The notes under the pieces: model-generated | Told to the model about the DNA's origin: nothing | The model's input: the letters and a program-made list of their open reading frames with translations, nothing else | Databases searched by the model: none | Position numbers and translations under genes: made by a program | Shown here: positions 28,662-37,879 of the stretch, piece after piece | Numbering within the stretch: the stretch's first letter is position 1 | Layout of the letters: every line of letters begins with the position of its first letter | NCBI GenBank assembly: GCA_006386115.1 | Contig: VFIW01000139.1 | Span: 1 to 64,000 of the forward strand | Source: Globisporangium splendens | Lineage: Eukaryota; Oomycota; Peronosporomycetes; Pythiales; Pythiaceae | Length of the DNA stretch: 64,000 bases | Direction of reading: 5' to 3'

Positions 28662-29399
28662 ATGCAAAAATTAAAAAAACAAAAATTTAATAATTTATTA
28701 AATTATCAACATTTTTTAAACAATAATTTTTTAAAAAAAAACAAATTTAAATTAAAAAAAATATTATTTGAAAATCAAATATTATATAAAAATATTGATT
28801 CAAATATTATTGAATTAAATAATTATGAAAATATTTATATACCACCTACAGTTTTAAATTTAAATAATATATATACTATTAAAATACAGTATGAAAATCA
28901 ATTATTATTTAATTATAACTTAAATTATGATATTTTATATCATTTTAATTCAATAATTTTTAAAAATATTATAAAAAAACAAAATAATATAATAAAAGGT
29001 CGTATTATTGGTGGAACTAATAAAAAAGTTTTAATTTCAATATTAGGTGTAGTTTTTTCAATGAAACCTATTAATTTGAATAATTTAATTAATAATAAAA
29101 AAACTTTTTATATAAATAAAAAAAATAGGTTTAAAAAAAAAAAATTTTTTTATATTCCTAAAAAAATTCAACCAAAACAATTAATTAATAGTTATAAATT
29201 ACGTTATTTAAATTTTAAAATAGATATAATTAATGATTTAAATTTTAAAGATAAAAAAGTACTATCAAGAGTATCTTATTTACAAGAATTAATTAAAAAT
29301 AATAAAATTAAAAAAAAAAAAAAAAAAAAAATAATTTTTAAAAAAAGTGTTCTTTCAAGAAAATTATATGTACGTGAAATAAATCAAAAAAAAAAATAA
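28662..29399 (+). CDS. Putative S1-domain ribosomal protein (rps1-like), orf245
   Basis: A 245-residue, strongly basic Lys/Asn/Ile-rich protein with no membrane segments. The central stretch NNIIKGRIIGGTNKKVLISILGVVFSMKP (about 108-136) resembles an S1 RNA-binding repeat, and PPTVLNLNNIYTIKI (61-75) precedes it. A poly-Lys tract (about 216-222), coded by 18 A, precedes the ending KSVLSRKLYVREINQ. The stop is 2 nt before atp8. The other copy breaks at that A-run. I propose a mitochondrial S1-like protein; alternatively it is an unassigned oomycete ORF. Confidence 0.45.
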   Translation: MQKLKKQKFNNLLNYQHFLNNNFLKKNKFKLKKILFENQILYKNIDSNIIELNNYENIYIPPTVLNLNNIYTIKIQYENQLLFNYNLNYDILYHFNSIIFKNIIKKQNNIIKGRIIGGTNKKVLISILGVVFSMKPINLNNLINNKKTFYINKKNRFKKKKFFYIPKKIQPKQLINSYKLRYLNFKIDIINDLNFKDKKVLSRVSYLQELIKNNKIKKKKKKKIIFKKSVLSRKLYVREINQKKK

Positions 29400-29401
29400 T
29401 T

Positions 29402-29787
29402 ATGCCACAATTTGATCAATTTTCATTTTTTAATCAAGTTCATGGTTTCTTTTTTTTTTTTTAAATTTTTATTTTTTATTACTTATTTTTTTTACCAAAA
29501 ATTTGTTATAATCTTAAATTTAGAAAAAAAAAATAATATTTGATAATAAAAAAAAAAGTCAAATAAATTTTGAAAAAAATAATATAATTTTTTTTCTTAA
29601 TAATTCTTATAAAACTTTTTGTTCTAATTTTGAATTATTTATTATTAAAAAATTATCTATTTATAAAGAAAATCAAAAAGTTAAAATACAACAAACACCT
29701 TTATTAAATAATATTTTAAAAAAAAAAATTAATTTTTTTTTAAATCAAAAATTTTTATTATTTAAAAAAGTATTTATAAATATTTAA
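29402..29787 (+). CDS. atp8: ATP synthase subunit 8, broken by indels
   Basis: Complex V peripheral-stalk subunit. The start MPQFDQFSFFNQV is the unmistakable Atp8 N-terminus. The frame then hits a T-run and stops, reopens as a hydrophobic stretch (KFLFFITYFF), meets a second homopolymer at about 29523, and finally runs open to 29787 with a polar tail ending KKVFINI. About 128 residues in total would fit protist Atp8. The other IR copy has different errors at the same place, which points to sequencing rather than a pseudogene. Confidence 0.8.
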
Positions 29788-29798
29788 TAATTTTAAAT

Positions 29799-29871
29799 AA
29801 GTGTATAGCTCAGTTGGTAGAGCACCGGACTTTTAATCCGATGGTCTTGGGTTCGAGTCCCAATACACTTA
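29799..29871 (+). tRNA. trnK(uuu): tRNA-Lys(UUU)
   Basis: A perfect acceptor aagtgta/tacactt, loop ctTTTaa, canonical D- and T-arms. It follows atp8 by 11 nt. Confidence 0.95.
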
Positions 29872-29881
29872 TTTTATTATT

Positions 29882-29954
29882 GGGGATATATTTCAATTGG
29901 TAGAAAATATGTTTTGCAAATATAAGGTTATCGGTTCGAATCCGATTATCTCCA
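29882..29954 (+). tRNA. trnA(ugc): tRNA-Ala(UGC)
   Basis: The acceptor ggggata pairs with tatctcc and places a G-U pair at 3-70, the universal Ala identity element. Loop ttTGCaa. The D-arm is A/U-rich. Confidence 0.93.
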
Positions 29955-29980
29955 CATAAAAATATATATTATAATATATT

Positions 29981-30280
29981 ATGCAAAAAAAAATAAAAAA
30001 AAACATTAAACAACGTTATTTATTTCAAAATTTAGAAAAAAAAAGATTAATTTTAAAAATTATTTCAAAAAATTTAAATATAAATAAAGATTTAAGATGG
30101 AAAATTCAACAAAAATGGTTTTTTTTTCATCAAAATTCATCAATTACACGTATTAAAAATTTATGTGTATTAACTGGACGTTCAAAAAGTGTTTATCGTT
30201 TATTTAAAATATCGAGAATACAATTACGTAAATTAGCATCAAAAGGATTCTTACCCGGTGTTTCGAAATATAGTTGGTAA
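29981..30280 (+). CDS. rps14: Ribosomal protein S14 (uS14m)
   Basis: A 99-residue head protein. SSITRIKNLCVLTGRSKSVYRLFKISR and the ending LASKGFLPGVSKYSW are diagnostic. This copy lacks 12 bp (four residues, LNFF-like) that the copy at 54129 has just before HQNSS. The longer version aligns better with the family spacing, so this one may carry a deletion or a read error in a T-rich stretch. It heads the spc-type cluster rps14-rps8-rpl6-rps2-rps4. Confidence 0.94.
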   Translation: MQKKIKKNIKQRYLFQNLEKKRLILKIISKNLNINKDLRWKIQQKWFFFHQNSSITRIKNLCVLTGRSKSVYRLFKISRIQLRKLASKGFLPGVSKYSW

Positions 30281-30286
30281 ATTAAT

Positions 30287-30667
30287 ATGATTATTACAGA
30301 TACTCTTTCAAATTTATTTTCAAAAATAAAAAACGGTTATTTATCAAAAAAATCTAAAATAACACAACAAAATTCAAAACAATGTATAAATATTTTAAAT
30401 ATATTAGTTCGTGAAGGTTTTATCAAAAGTTATAAAATTAATTCAAATAACCAATTAGATATATATTTAAAATATAGAAAAAATAAAGCTATAATTACTG
30501 AAATAAAACGTTTATCAAAACCAGGTAAACGTTTATATGTAAAAAATAAAGATTTATATATAAAAAAACAAGGATTTTATATTTTATCAACTTCTATTGG
30601 TATTTTAACTGATTTACAAGCTAAAAAATTAAATGTTGGTGGTGAATTAATTTGTAAAATTTTCTAA
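30287..30667 (+). CDS. rps8: Ribosomal protein S8 (uS8m)
   Basis: A 126-residue central-domain rRNA-binding protein. IITDTLSNLFSKIKNGY at the N-terminus, RLSKPGKRLYV in the middle, and GFYILSTSIGILTDLQAKKLNVGGELICKIF at the end match the family; bacterial S8 has STS.Gv.t...A...n.GGe. Length 126 versus about 130 in bacteria. Spacing to the neighbours is 6 and 5 nt. Confidence 0.96.
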   Translation: MIITDTLSNLFSKIKNGYLSKKSKITQQNSKQCINILNILVREGFIKSYKINSNNQLDIYLKYRKNKAIITEIKRLSKPGKRLYVKNKDLYIKKQGFYILSTSIGILTDLQAKKLNVGGELICKIF

Positions 30668-30672
30668 AAATT

Positions 30673-31284
30673 ATGATTAAATTATTAAAAAAAAATATTA
30701 AAATAAAAAATAAAATTTTTTTTAAAAGTTCTTTAGGAAATATAGATATATTTTTTATAGATAAAACTTTTAAAATATCTCAAAATGTAAAAATAACTAT
30801 TAATAATGAAGATAAAAAATTATATTTTGAGGGCTTATTAGGAGTATTATCCTTAACTTTTATTAATGAAATTTTATTTTTTTATAAAAAAAATCAATTA
30901 ATATTAATTCTTAATTCACAAAAAAATAAAAAAAGTATTTTAAATTTATACAATAAATTAATAAAATTAAAAATAAAAGGAGTTTTACAAGGTTTTAAAT
31001 TAAATTTAATACTAAAAGGAATAGGTTTTAAAGCTTTTGTTGAAAATGATAATTTAATTTTAAAATTAGGATTTAGTCATAATATTACTATAGCAATACC
31101 TTCAAATATTAAAGTAATTAGTCAAGTTAATAATTTAATTTTTAGTAGTATAGATTTTATATTTTTAACTCAATTTGTACATTTTATAAAAAATCATAAA
31201 AAACCAGAACCTTATAAAGGAAAAGGTTTATTATTAAAAAATGAAAAAATTTTAAAAAAAGAAGGTAAAAAAAGTAAAAAATAA
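30673..31284 (+). CDS. rpl6: Ribosomal protein L6 (uL6m)
   Basis: A 203-residue large-subunit protein near the factor-binding site. Two tandem domains are expected. The C-terminal one shows LKGIGFKAFVENDNLILKLGFSHNITIAIPSNI, and FVHFIKNHKKPEPYKGKGL is the family signature near the end. The N-terminal half is Lys/Asn/Ile-rich and divergent. Follows rps8 by 5 nt. Confidence 0.94.
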   Translation: MIKLLKKNIKIKNKIFFKSSLGNIDIFFIDKTFKISQNVKITINNEDKKLYFEGLLGVLSLTFINEILFFYKKNQLILILNSQKNKKSILNLYNKLIKLKIKGVLQGFKLNLILKGIGFKAFVENDNLILKLGFSHNITIAIPSNIKVISQVNNLIFSSIDFIFLTQFVHFIKNHKKPEPYKGKGLLLKNEKILKKEGKKSKK

Positions 31285-31290
31285 TTAAAT

Positions 31291-31887
31291 ATGATTAATA
31301 AAAAAAAAAATAAAGAAAATAATAATATTTTATTAAATTTATTATTTAAATCAAAAAATATATATGGAGAGTCTTTAAAAGATACTAATAAAGATATTTT
31401 ACCATTTATTTATGGTATTAGACATAATTATACAATAATTAATTTAAAAAATATTTCTTTTTTTTTAAAGCGTATTTTTAAATTAATAAAATTTACAATA
31501 AATAAAGAAGAAAAAATATTAATAATAGGTAATTCGGACGATATTAAATTTTTAATTAATAAAAAATTTATTAAAAATAATCAAAATATTATTTTTTTTA
31601 ATAAAGATTGGATTAACGGTTTGATTACTAATAAAATAATTAACAGTTTTATGAATGAAAAAATTAATTATTTATTAAATAAAGAAGAAATTAAATTAGT
31701 ATTAATAATTAAAAGTTCTATTAATGAAAAATTTTTAAGTAAAGAATTATCTACATTAAAAATTCCAACAATATCTTTTATAAATACTAGCCAAAGTTTA
31801 AAAGATATTAATTATCCTGTAATAACTAATTCTAAAAATATTAAATCATTATATACTTTAATGTATTTATTAAGAAAATTATTTTAA
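31291..31887 (+). CDS. rps2: Ribosomal protein S2 (uS2m)
   Basis: A 198-residue protein. IYGIRHNYTIINLKNISFFLKR near 40-61 equals the I.GiR.g..IidL..T...L core. KDWINGLITN corresponds to the W..G.LTN motif. LVLIIKSSINEKFLSKELSTLKIPTISFINT marks the S2 dinucleotide-like fold. rps2 lying inside the spc cluster rather than apart is a mitochondrial feature. Confidence 0.92.
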   Translation: MINKKKNKENNNILLNLLFKSKNIYGESLKDTNKDILPFIYGIRHNYTIINLKNISFFLKRIFKLIKFTINKEEKILIIGNSDDIKFLINKKFIKNNQNIIFFNKDWINGLITNKIINSFMNEKINYLLNKEEIKLVLIIKSSINEKFLSKELSTLKIPTISFINTSQSLKDINYPVITNSKNIKSLYTLMYLLRKLF

Positions 31888-31893
31888 TAAAAT

Positions 31894-32355
31894 ATGAATA
31901 AATTTAGACCTCGAAATAAAATATGTTTTCAAAATAATGAAAACATACATACAAATTTAAAAATATCAAAATTAAATAAAAAAAAATGGAATTTATTTAA
32001 AAAAAGATTAAAATATAAAAAAGAAATAAAACCTGAAAAAAGAAATAGATTTTTTCAAAAAAGACTTTTTGAAAAACAACAATTTAAAAATTTTTATGGT
32101 TGTATACCTGAATATCAATTAAAAAATTTATTTAATAATTTAAATAAAAAAGATAATAAAATCAATACTTTTAAAAATTTTATTCTTTTATTAGAAAGTC
32201 GTTTAGATATTAATATAGTAAGATTAAAATTAGCAAAAACAGTTTTTCAATCTAAACAATTAATTAACCATAATAAAGTTAAAATAAATGATAAAATAGT
32301 GAATAAACCAAATTTTTTATTGAAAAAAGGAGATGTTATTAGTATAATAAATTAA
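31894..32355 (+). CDS. rps4: Ribosomal protein S4 (uS4m), N-terminal and S4 domain
   Basis: A 153-residue primary rRNA-binding protein. An N-terminal basic region (RPRNKICFQ, KPEKRNRFFQKRL, FYGCIPEYQLKNLF) precedes an S4 RNA-binding domain at about 97-153: LESRLDINIVRLKLAKTVFQSKQLINHNKVKIN. It stops just after the S4 domain (GDVISIIN). Mitochondrial S4 proteins usually continue with a C-terminal segment, and that segment is encoded by the next ORF in another frame. Both IR copies agree. Confidence 0.9.
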   Translation: MNKFRPRNKICFQNNENIHTNLKISKLNKKKWNLFKKRLKYKKEIKPEKRNRFFQKRLFEKQQFKNFYGCIPEYQLKNLFNNLNKKDNKINTFKNFILLLESRLDINIVRLKLAKTVFQSKQLINHNKVKINDKIVNKPNFLLKKGDVISIIN

Positions 32356-32362
32356 TAAATTA

Positions 32363-32614
32363 ATGTTAGAAAAAAAAAATAAAATAAAAAATAAATTAAA
32401 TCAACAATTTATTCATAAAAATAATAAATATTTTAAAAAAAAAATTAATGTTATTCAAAAAAAAAAACCTGAAAAACCAAAAATAACTAATTATTTATAT
32501 GTACATAAAAAATTAAAAAAAGGTGTTTTTTTAAAAAAACCTTCATTTAATGATGTTGTATATCCCTTTTCTTTAAATTTAAAATTAATTAATGAATATT
32601 TAAAAAAAAATTAA
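32363..32614 (+). CDS. orf83, probable C-terminal part of ribosomal protein S4
   Basis: An 83-residue basic ORF starting 7 nt after the rps4 stop, in the +1 frame. Residues about 43-83 (NYLYVHKKLKKGVFLKKPSFNDVVYPFSLNLKLINEYL) resemble the final segment of mitochondrial S4, whose pattern is y-Lev-yk-lk-vfl--P---di-yP--lnl-li-eyl. So rps4 seems split into two adjacent ORFs, or joined by frameshifting or editing. Both IR copies have the same arrangement, so a random read error is less likely. rnl begins 22 nt later. Confidence 0.6.
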   Translation: MLEKKNKIKNKLNQQFIHKNNKYFKKKINVIQKKKPEKPKITNYLYVHKKLKKGVFLKKPSFNDVVYPFSLNLKLINEYLKKN

Positions 32615-32635
32615 AATTTTAAAATATTTTAATGG

Positions 32636-34246
32636 TTTAAGTTACAACAATAATAAAAGCATTAAGTGGATGCCTTGGCATTAATTTTATTTTTAGGACG
32701 TAAAAAATGCGAAAAGCTATGTTAAATAATAATATATTTTGAAATATAGATATCCTAGAGAAAACTTTTTCTTTGTGAAAATTTCAAAAACAGTGAATTG
32801 AAATATCTAAGTAACTGTTAAAAAAATCAAACGAGATTCCGTAAGTAATGACGAGTGAAAATGGAAAATAGGTTTATAAAAATAAATAATATTTATTTGA
32901 ATAATTTTAAAAAATTAACATAAAAAGGTTAAAGTCCTGTAAAATAACTTATATTTTTATAATAGTAAAAAGAGGTATGTGTAATCTTTTTTGAATATTG
33001 GGGAACCACCCTCAAAACCTAGTAAAAATTAATGATCGATAGTGAACAAGTACTGTAAAGGAAAGGTGAAAAAGAACTTTTGAGTTTGAAATAATTCTGA
33101 AACTTAATGTTAACAATCAATTGGAACTTTATATTAAAGTAACAGTGTACCTTTTGCATAATGGGCCAGCAAGTTTATTTTTATAGCAAGCTTAATTTTT
33201 TTAAAGTAGGCGTAGATAAATCAAGTTTTAAAAAGCAATATAGTTATAAAAATAAGACCCGAAACCGAGTGATCTAACTATGAACAGATTGAAAAATAGG
33301 TAAAACTATTTGGAGGATCGAACTCACATGTGTGGCAAAACATGGAGATGATTTGTGGTTAGGAGTGAAAGGCTAATCAAACTCGGAGATAGCTGGTTTT
33401 CCGCGAAATCTATTGAAGTAGAGCATTTAAAATCTTTTTTTGGGGTAGAGCACTCATTGAGCTAGGGGGCGTAAAAACTTACTGAACTCTTAGAAACTCC
33501 GAATACAAAAAAAAGTTATTTAAATAGACAGACATTAGGCGCTAAGGTCTATTGTCAAGAGGGAAACAGCCCAGATTGAACGCTAAGGTCTCTAAATAAT
33601 ATTCTAAGTGAAAAAGGAAGTGAAAAAATAATTACAACCAGTAGGTAGGCTTGGAAGCAGCCATCCTTTAAAGAAAGCGTAATAGCTCATTGGTCTAGTT
33701 TTTTTGCGCCTAAAATGTATCGAGACTTAAGAAATTTACCGAAGCGGCAAGTTTTATTATAAATAAAACGGTAGCGGAACATTCTGTATGTTGATAAAGA
33801 TATGTTGTAAAATATATTGAAGATATCAGAAAAGAAAATGCTGGCATTAGTAACAAAAAATAATGAATAAGAATCATTATCACCGTAAATCCAAGGGTTT
33901 CTATGTTAAAATGTATTTCATAGAGTGAAACGGCCCCTAAGAAAGATTTGACGAAAGCGAATTTTGATGGGATAATTTTTAAATTAAATTTTTTAAAAAA
34001 AGTGACAAAAAGTTTTACTTTTTCAGGAAATAGCTTTTTTTTAAAAAAACCGTACCCTAAACCGACACAGGTGGATAGGTCGAGTAGACTAAGGTGGATG
34101 AGAGAATTATATTGAAGGAACTCGGCAAAATGACTCTGTAACTTCGGGATAAAGAGTACCTAAATATTATTTTTTAATATTTAGGTGTCACAAAATAGGG
34201 GGTTGCGACTGTTTAATAAAAACTTAGGACTCTGCTAAATGGTAAC

Positions 34247-34284
<38 letters not shown>

Positions 34285-34342
34285 ATTAATAGGAGATGTT
34301 TGCGCATTGAATGGAAGTCCCAGTAAACGGCGGCCGTAACTC

Positions 34343-34399
<57 letters not shown>

Positions 34400-34836
34400 T
34401 GTAACGACATCCCCGCTGTCTCCAATATAAACTCAGTGAATTTGAATTATCCGTGAAGATGCGGATTCTCTATAGTTAGACGGAAAGACCCCGTGAACCT
34501 TTACTACATCTTTATATTGTTATTTTATCTAATATGTGTAGCATAAGTGGGAATCAATAAGACCTTCACGCTAGTGAATTGTTTAGATAACATTGAAATA
34601 CCACTCTTATTAAAATAAATAACTAATATTTCTATAAATAGACAGTGTATGGTTGGTAGTTTGACTGGGGCGGTCACCTCCTAAAGAGTAACGGAGGTGT
34701 ACAAAGGTAAGCTCAAATTGGATTATATTATCAATTGTAGAGCGCAATGGTATAAGCTTGCTTGACTGTAAGATAGACATATCAAACAGGGACGAAAGTC
34801 GGTCATAGTGATCCGATAATTCTTTGTGGAAAGATT

Positions 34837-34879
<43 letters not shown>

Positions 34880-34957
34880 GACTCCTAAGAGCTCCTATCG
34901 ACGGAGTCGTTTGGCACCTCGATGTCGACTCATCACATCCTGGAGCTGAAGAAGGTT

Positions 34958-34997
<40 letters not shown>

Positions 34998-35297
34998 TTG
35001 GGTTTAGAACGTCGTGAGACAGTTTGGTTCCTATCTTCTATAGATATTTTGAAAAATGAAAGAATCTGACTCTAGTACGAGAGGACCGAGAAGGGTAAAT
35101 CACTGGTGTATCGGTTGTCTTTAAAGCATCGCCGAGTAGCTAAATTTATTTTGGATAATTACTGAAAGCATCTAAGTAAGAAACCATTCTTAAAAATTTT
35201 TCATATGAAAACTGTAAAAGACTATTACATTGATAGGTTTTAAGTATAAGTATCGTAAGGTATTCAGCTTAAAAATACTAAAAGTTTCAAAATTTTA
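32636..35297 (+). rRNA. rnl: Large subunit ribosomal RNA
   Basis: A 23S-like rRNA without introns. Landmarks: the 5' AAGTGGATGCCTTGGC near 32664, GACGGTCCTAAGGTAGCGAAATTC near 34345 (helix 69-71 region), ACAGGCTGATGACTCC near 34869 (peptidyl-transferase loop region), TACGTGAGTTGGGTTTAG near 34989, and the sarcin-ricin loop AGTACGAGAGGACCG near 35075. The 3' end is judged from AGCTTAAAAATACTAAAAG. Ends are approximate. It follows rps4/orf83 in the same direction and is followed by four tRNAs. Confidence 0.95.
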
Positions 35298-35308
35298 AAT
35301 ATATTTAT

Positions 35309-35380
35309 TTCTTTGTAGCTCAATGGTAGAGCAAACGGCTGTTAACCGTTAGGTTGTAGGTTCAAATCCTATCAAAGAAG
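35309..35380 (+). tRNA. trnN(guu): tRNA-Asn(GUU)
   Basis: The acceptor ttctttg pairs with caaagaa; discriminator G. The anticodon arm aacgg/ccgtt holds ctGTTaa. It follows the rnl 3' end by about 11 nt. Confidence 0.95.
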
Positions 35381-35393
35381 TTTTTATATTTTA

Positions 35394-35482
35394 GGTCGAA
35401 TAGCCAAGTCAGGTTTAAGGCAGTAGTTTGCTAAACTATCAGTTAATTTATTAACTCGTGGGTTCAAATCCCACTTCGACTT
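35394..35482 (+). tRNA. trnS(gcu): tRNA-Ser(GCU)
   Basis: The acceptor ggtcgaa pairs with ttcgact (G1-U72). Loop ttGCTaa. Long variable arm with an AT stem. It reads AGU/AGC. Confidence 0.92.
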
Positions 35483-35492
35483 ATATTATTAT

Positions 35493-35564
35493 GATGATGT
35501 AGTTTAATGGTAGAACGTGGGAATCATAATCCTAATGTTGTAGGTTCAAATCCTACCATCATTA
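35493..35564 (+). tRNA. trnM(cau): tRNA-Met(CAU), elongator
   Basis: The acceptor gatgatg pairs with catcatt. The anticodon arm tggga/tccta holds atCATaa. It lacks the initiator-type D-stem and the Ile2-type acceptor, so it is taken as the elongator. Confidence 0.82.
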
Positions 35565-35577
35565 TCTTCTATTTATA

Positions 35578-35653
35578 CGGAAGGTAGCATAGTATGGTTT
35601 AATGCATCTGTTTTGGGAACAGAAGATCAAAGGTTCGAATCCTTTTCTTCCGA
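35578..35653 (+). tRNA. trnP(ugg): tRNA-Pro(UGG)
   Basis: The acceptor cggaagg pairs with tcttccg. Anticodon arm tctgt/acaga with ttTGGga. The D-loop is slightly enlarged. Confidence 0.93.
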
Positions 35654-35683
35654 AAATTTATTAATATATTTAAGTGTATTAAT

Positions 35684-35709
35684 ATTAATATATATATATA
35701 TATATATAA
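35684..35709. repeat. TA dinucleotide microsatellite
   Basis: A run of alternating T and A between trnP and nad5, preceded by imperfect ATTAATAT repeats. It is a self-complementary tract and a likely site of length variation. The rest of the 162-nt spacer is AT-only. Confidence 0.7.
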
Positions 35710-35815
35710 TTTTATTTATATTAAAAAATATTTAATTAATTTTATTATTTAAGAAATAAAAATATTATTTAAATATTTTTTTTATTTCTTAAAATTTCTA
35801 TATTTATATTTTATT

Positions 35816-37810
35816 ATGTTATTATTATCTATCGTATTTTTACCATTATTAGGATCAATAGCATCCGGATTATTTGGTTTTTATGTAGGACGTAAAGGTT
35901 CTGTATTTATAACTACTTTAACAACTTTTTTAAGTTTTATTTTTTCATTAATAATTTTTTATGATTCAATTACTTCTGAATATGAATATTTAATTTATTT
36001 AGCAACTTGGATCAACAGTGGTTTATTTAATTGTAATTGGAGTTTCTTATTTGATACCTTAACAATGGTTATGTTAGTGGTTGTAACAAGTATCTCTACA
36101 TTAGTTCATTTATATTCTTCTCAATATATGGTTCATGATCCACATTTATCGAGATTTATGTCTTATTTATCTCTATTTACTTTTTTTATGATTATATTAG
36201 TAACCGGTGATAATTTTGTACAAATGTTTGTTGGTTGGGAAGGTGTAGGTTTTTGTTCTTTTTTATTAATTAATTTCTGGTTTACCCGTTTACAAGCAAA
36301 TAAAGCAGCTATTAAAGCTATGTTAGTAAATAGAATTAGTGATTTAATTTTTTTATTAGGTATTTTAACCATCTTTTATAATATTAGAACTGTAGAATAT
36401 TTTAGTACTTTTGCAGCTATTTCAATTGTTAAAAATTTTACTTTTGTTTTCTTTAATTATAATTTAAGTATTATTGATGTATCATGTATCTTAATATTTA
36501 TAGGTGCTATGGGTAAATCTGCTCAAATTTTTTTACACTTATGGTTACCTGATGCAATGGAAGGGCCTACACCAGTTTCAGCATTAATTCATGCAGCTAC
36601 AATGGTTACAGCAGGTGTTTATTTAACTGCTAGATGTTCCCCTATATTTGAATATTCAATTTTTTCTTTAAAAGTTATAACTGTTATTGGAGCTTCAACT
36701 GCCTTTTTTGCAAGTACTATAGGTTTAGTTCAAAATGATTTTAAAAAAATTGTTGCATATTCTACATGTAGTCAATTAGGTTATATGTTTTTTGCTTGTG
36801 GTTTATCTAATTATCCTTTAGCTATTTTCCATTTATCAAATCACGCATATTTTAAAGCATTATTATTTTTATGTTCAGGAGCTGTTATACATGCCATGGG
36901 TGATGAACAAGATATTAGAAAAATGGGTGGATTAAGACGTATATTACCTTTTACTTATATTATGTTTTTAATAGGATCATTATCTTTAATGGGTTTTCCT
37001 TTTTTAACAGGTTTTTATTCTAAAGATTTAATATTAGAAGTATCTTTTGCTAGTTTTAGTGAAACAGGTCATTTTGCTTATTGGTTAGGTACTATAGGTG
37101 CTTTCTTTACTGCTTTTTATTCAACTCGTTTAATATTTTTTGCTTTTTTAAGTGAAACAAATGCATATAAAAATGTTATAAGACATGCGCATGATGTTCC
37201 TTTAGAAATGGGTTTACCTTTAGGTTTATTAGCTTTTGGTAGTATATTTATAGGTTATTTATCTAAAGATATGTTTGTAGGTTTGGGTTCAAATTTTTGG
37301 AACAATTCAATATATATAGATCCTATAAATAATCAAATGATTGATGCTGAATTTTTACCAACTTTTTTTAAATTATTACCAGTAATTTTAAGTTTTTGTG
37401 GTTTATTTAGTGCATTTTATTTATATTTTTTCAAATTTAGATTTTTATATGATTTAAAAACTTCTAATTATGGTTTATATTTTTATAATTTCTTAAATAG
37501 AAAATGGTATTTTGATAAAATATATTATGAATTTGTTAATCAATATATATTAAAAATAGGTTATAATGTTACTTATAAAATGGTAGATAAAGGTTTAATA
37601 GAAATGTGTGGACCTTATGGTTTAGTTACTATATTTGCATTTTTAAGTCGACAAATAGTTTTATTACAAACAGGTTATATTTACCATTATTCATTATTAA
37701 TATTAGTTAGTACTATTTTTTTAATTAATATTATTTTCTTTTCATTATTATTTTATTTTGATTTTGTTATAATTTTATTATTCTTTTTAATATTTTTAAT
37801 AATAAAATAA
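35816..37810 (+). CDS. nad5: NADH dehydrogenase subunit 5
   Basis: A 664-residue antiporter-like subunit with the long lateral helix of complex I. MFVGWEGVGFCSFLLINFW (conserved Glu), HLWLPDAMEGPTPVSALIHAATMVTAGVYL (about 241-270) and STCSQLGYMFFACGLSNY are plain. About 15-16 helices and a Lys-containing pump core. The stop is embedded in a 13-bp-arm hairpin. Identical in both IR copies. Confidence 0.98.
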   Translation: MLLLSIVFLPLLGSIASGLFGFYVGRKGSVFITTLTTFLSFIFSLIIFYDSITSEYEYLIYLATWINSGLFNCNWSFLFDTLTMVMLVVVTSISTLVHLYSSQYMVHDPHLSRFMSYLSLFTFFMIILVTGDNFVQMFVGWEGVGFCSFLLINFWFTRLQANKAAIKAMLVNRISDLIFLLGILTIFYNIRTVEYFSTFAAISIVKNFTFVFFNYNLSIIDVSCILIFIGAMGKSAQIFLHLWLPDAMEGPTPVSALIHAATMVTAGVYLTARCSPIFEYSIFSLKVITVIGASTAFFASTIGLVQNDFKKIVAYSTCSQLGYMFFACGLSNYPLAIFHLSNHAYFKALLFLCSGAVIHAMGDEQDIRKMGGLRRILPFTYIMFLIGSLSLMGFPFLTGFYSKDLILEVSFASFSETGHFAYWLGTIGAFFTAFYSTRLIFFAFLSETNAYKNVIRHAHDVPLEMGLPLGLLAFGSIFIGYLSKDMFVGLGSNFWNNSIYIDPINNQMIDAEFLPTFFKLLPVILSFCGLFSAFYLYFFKFRFLYDLKTSNYGLYFYNFLNRKWYFDKIYYEFVNQYILKIGYNVTYKMVDKGLIEMCGPYGLVTIFAFLSRQIVLLQTGYIYHYSLLILVSTIFLINIIFFSLLFYFDFVIILLFFLIFLIIK

Positions 37811-37837
37811 TAATATAATATATAATATTATATTATT
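37809..37837. terminator. Hairpin overlapping the nad5 stop
   Basis: 13-bp perfect arms (37809-37821 and 37825-37837) around a 3-nt loop, starting within the nad5 stop codon. Probably a 3'-processing or stability element between nad5 and nad6; inferred from position only. Confidence 0.35.
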
Positions 37838-37879
37838 AAAATAAAATATATCATTTAAGAATATTTTATATTTTAATTT

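Noticed and set aside
32636..35297. Group I/II introns or homing endonucleases
   Set aside because: cox1, cob, nad5, rnl and rns are contiguous; no LAGLIDADG, GIY-YIG or reverse transcriptase motifs were seen.
35684..35709. CRISPR or regularly spaced array
   Set aside because: Simple TA microsatellite; no repeat-spacer structure anywhere in the window.
36163..36372. 69-codon ORF antisense to nad5 (also 48037-48246)
   Set aside because: A shadow of a strongly conserved membrane-protein region; no independent support.
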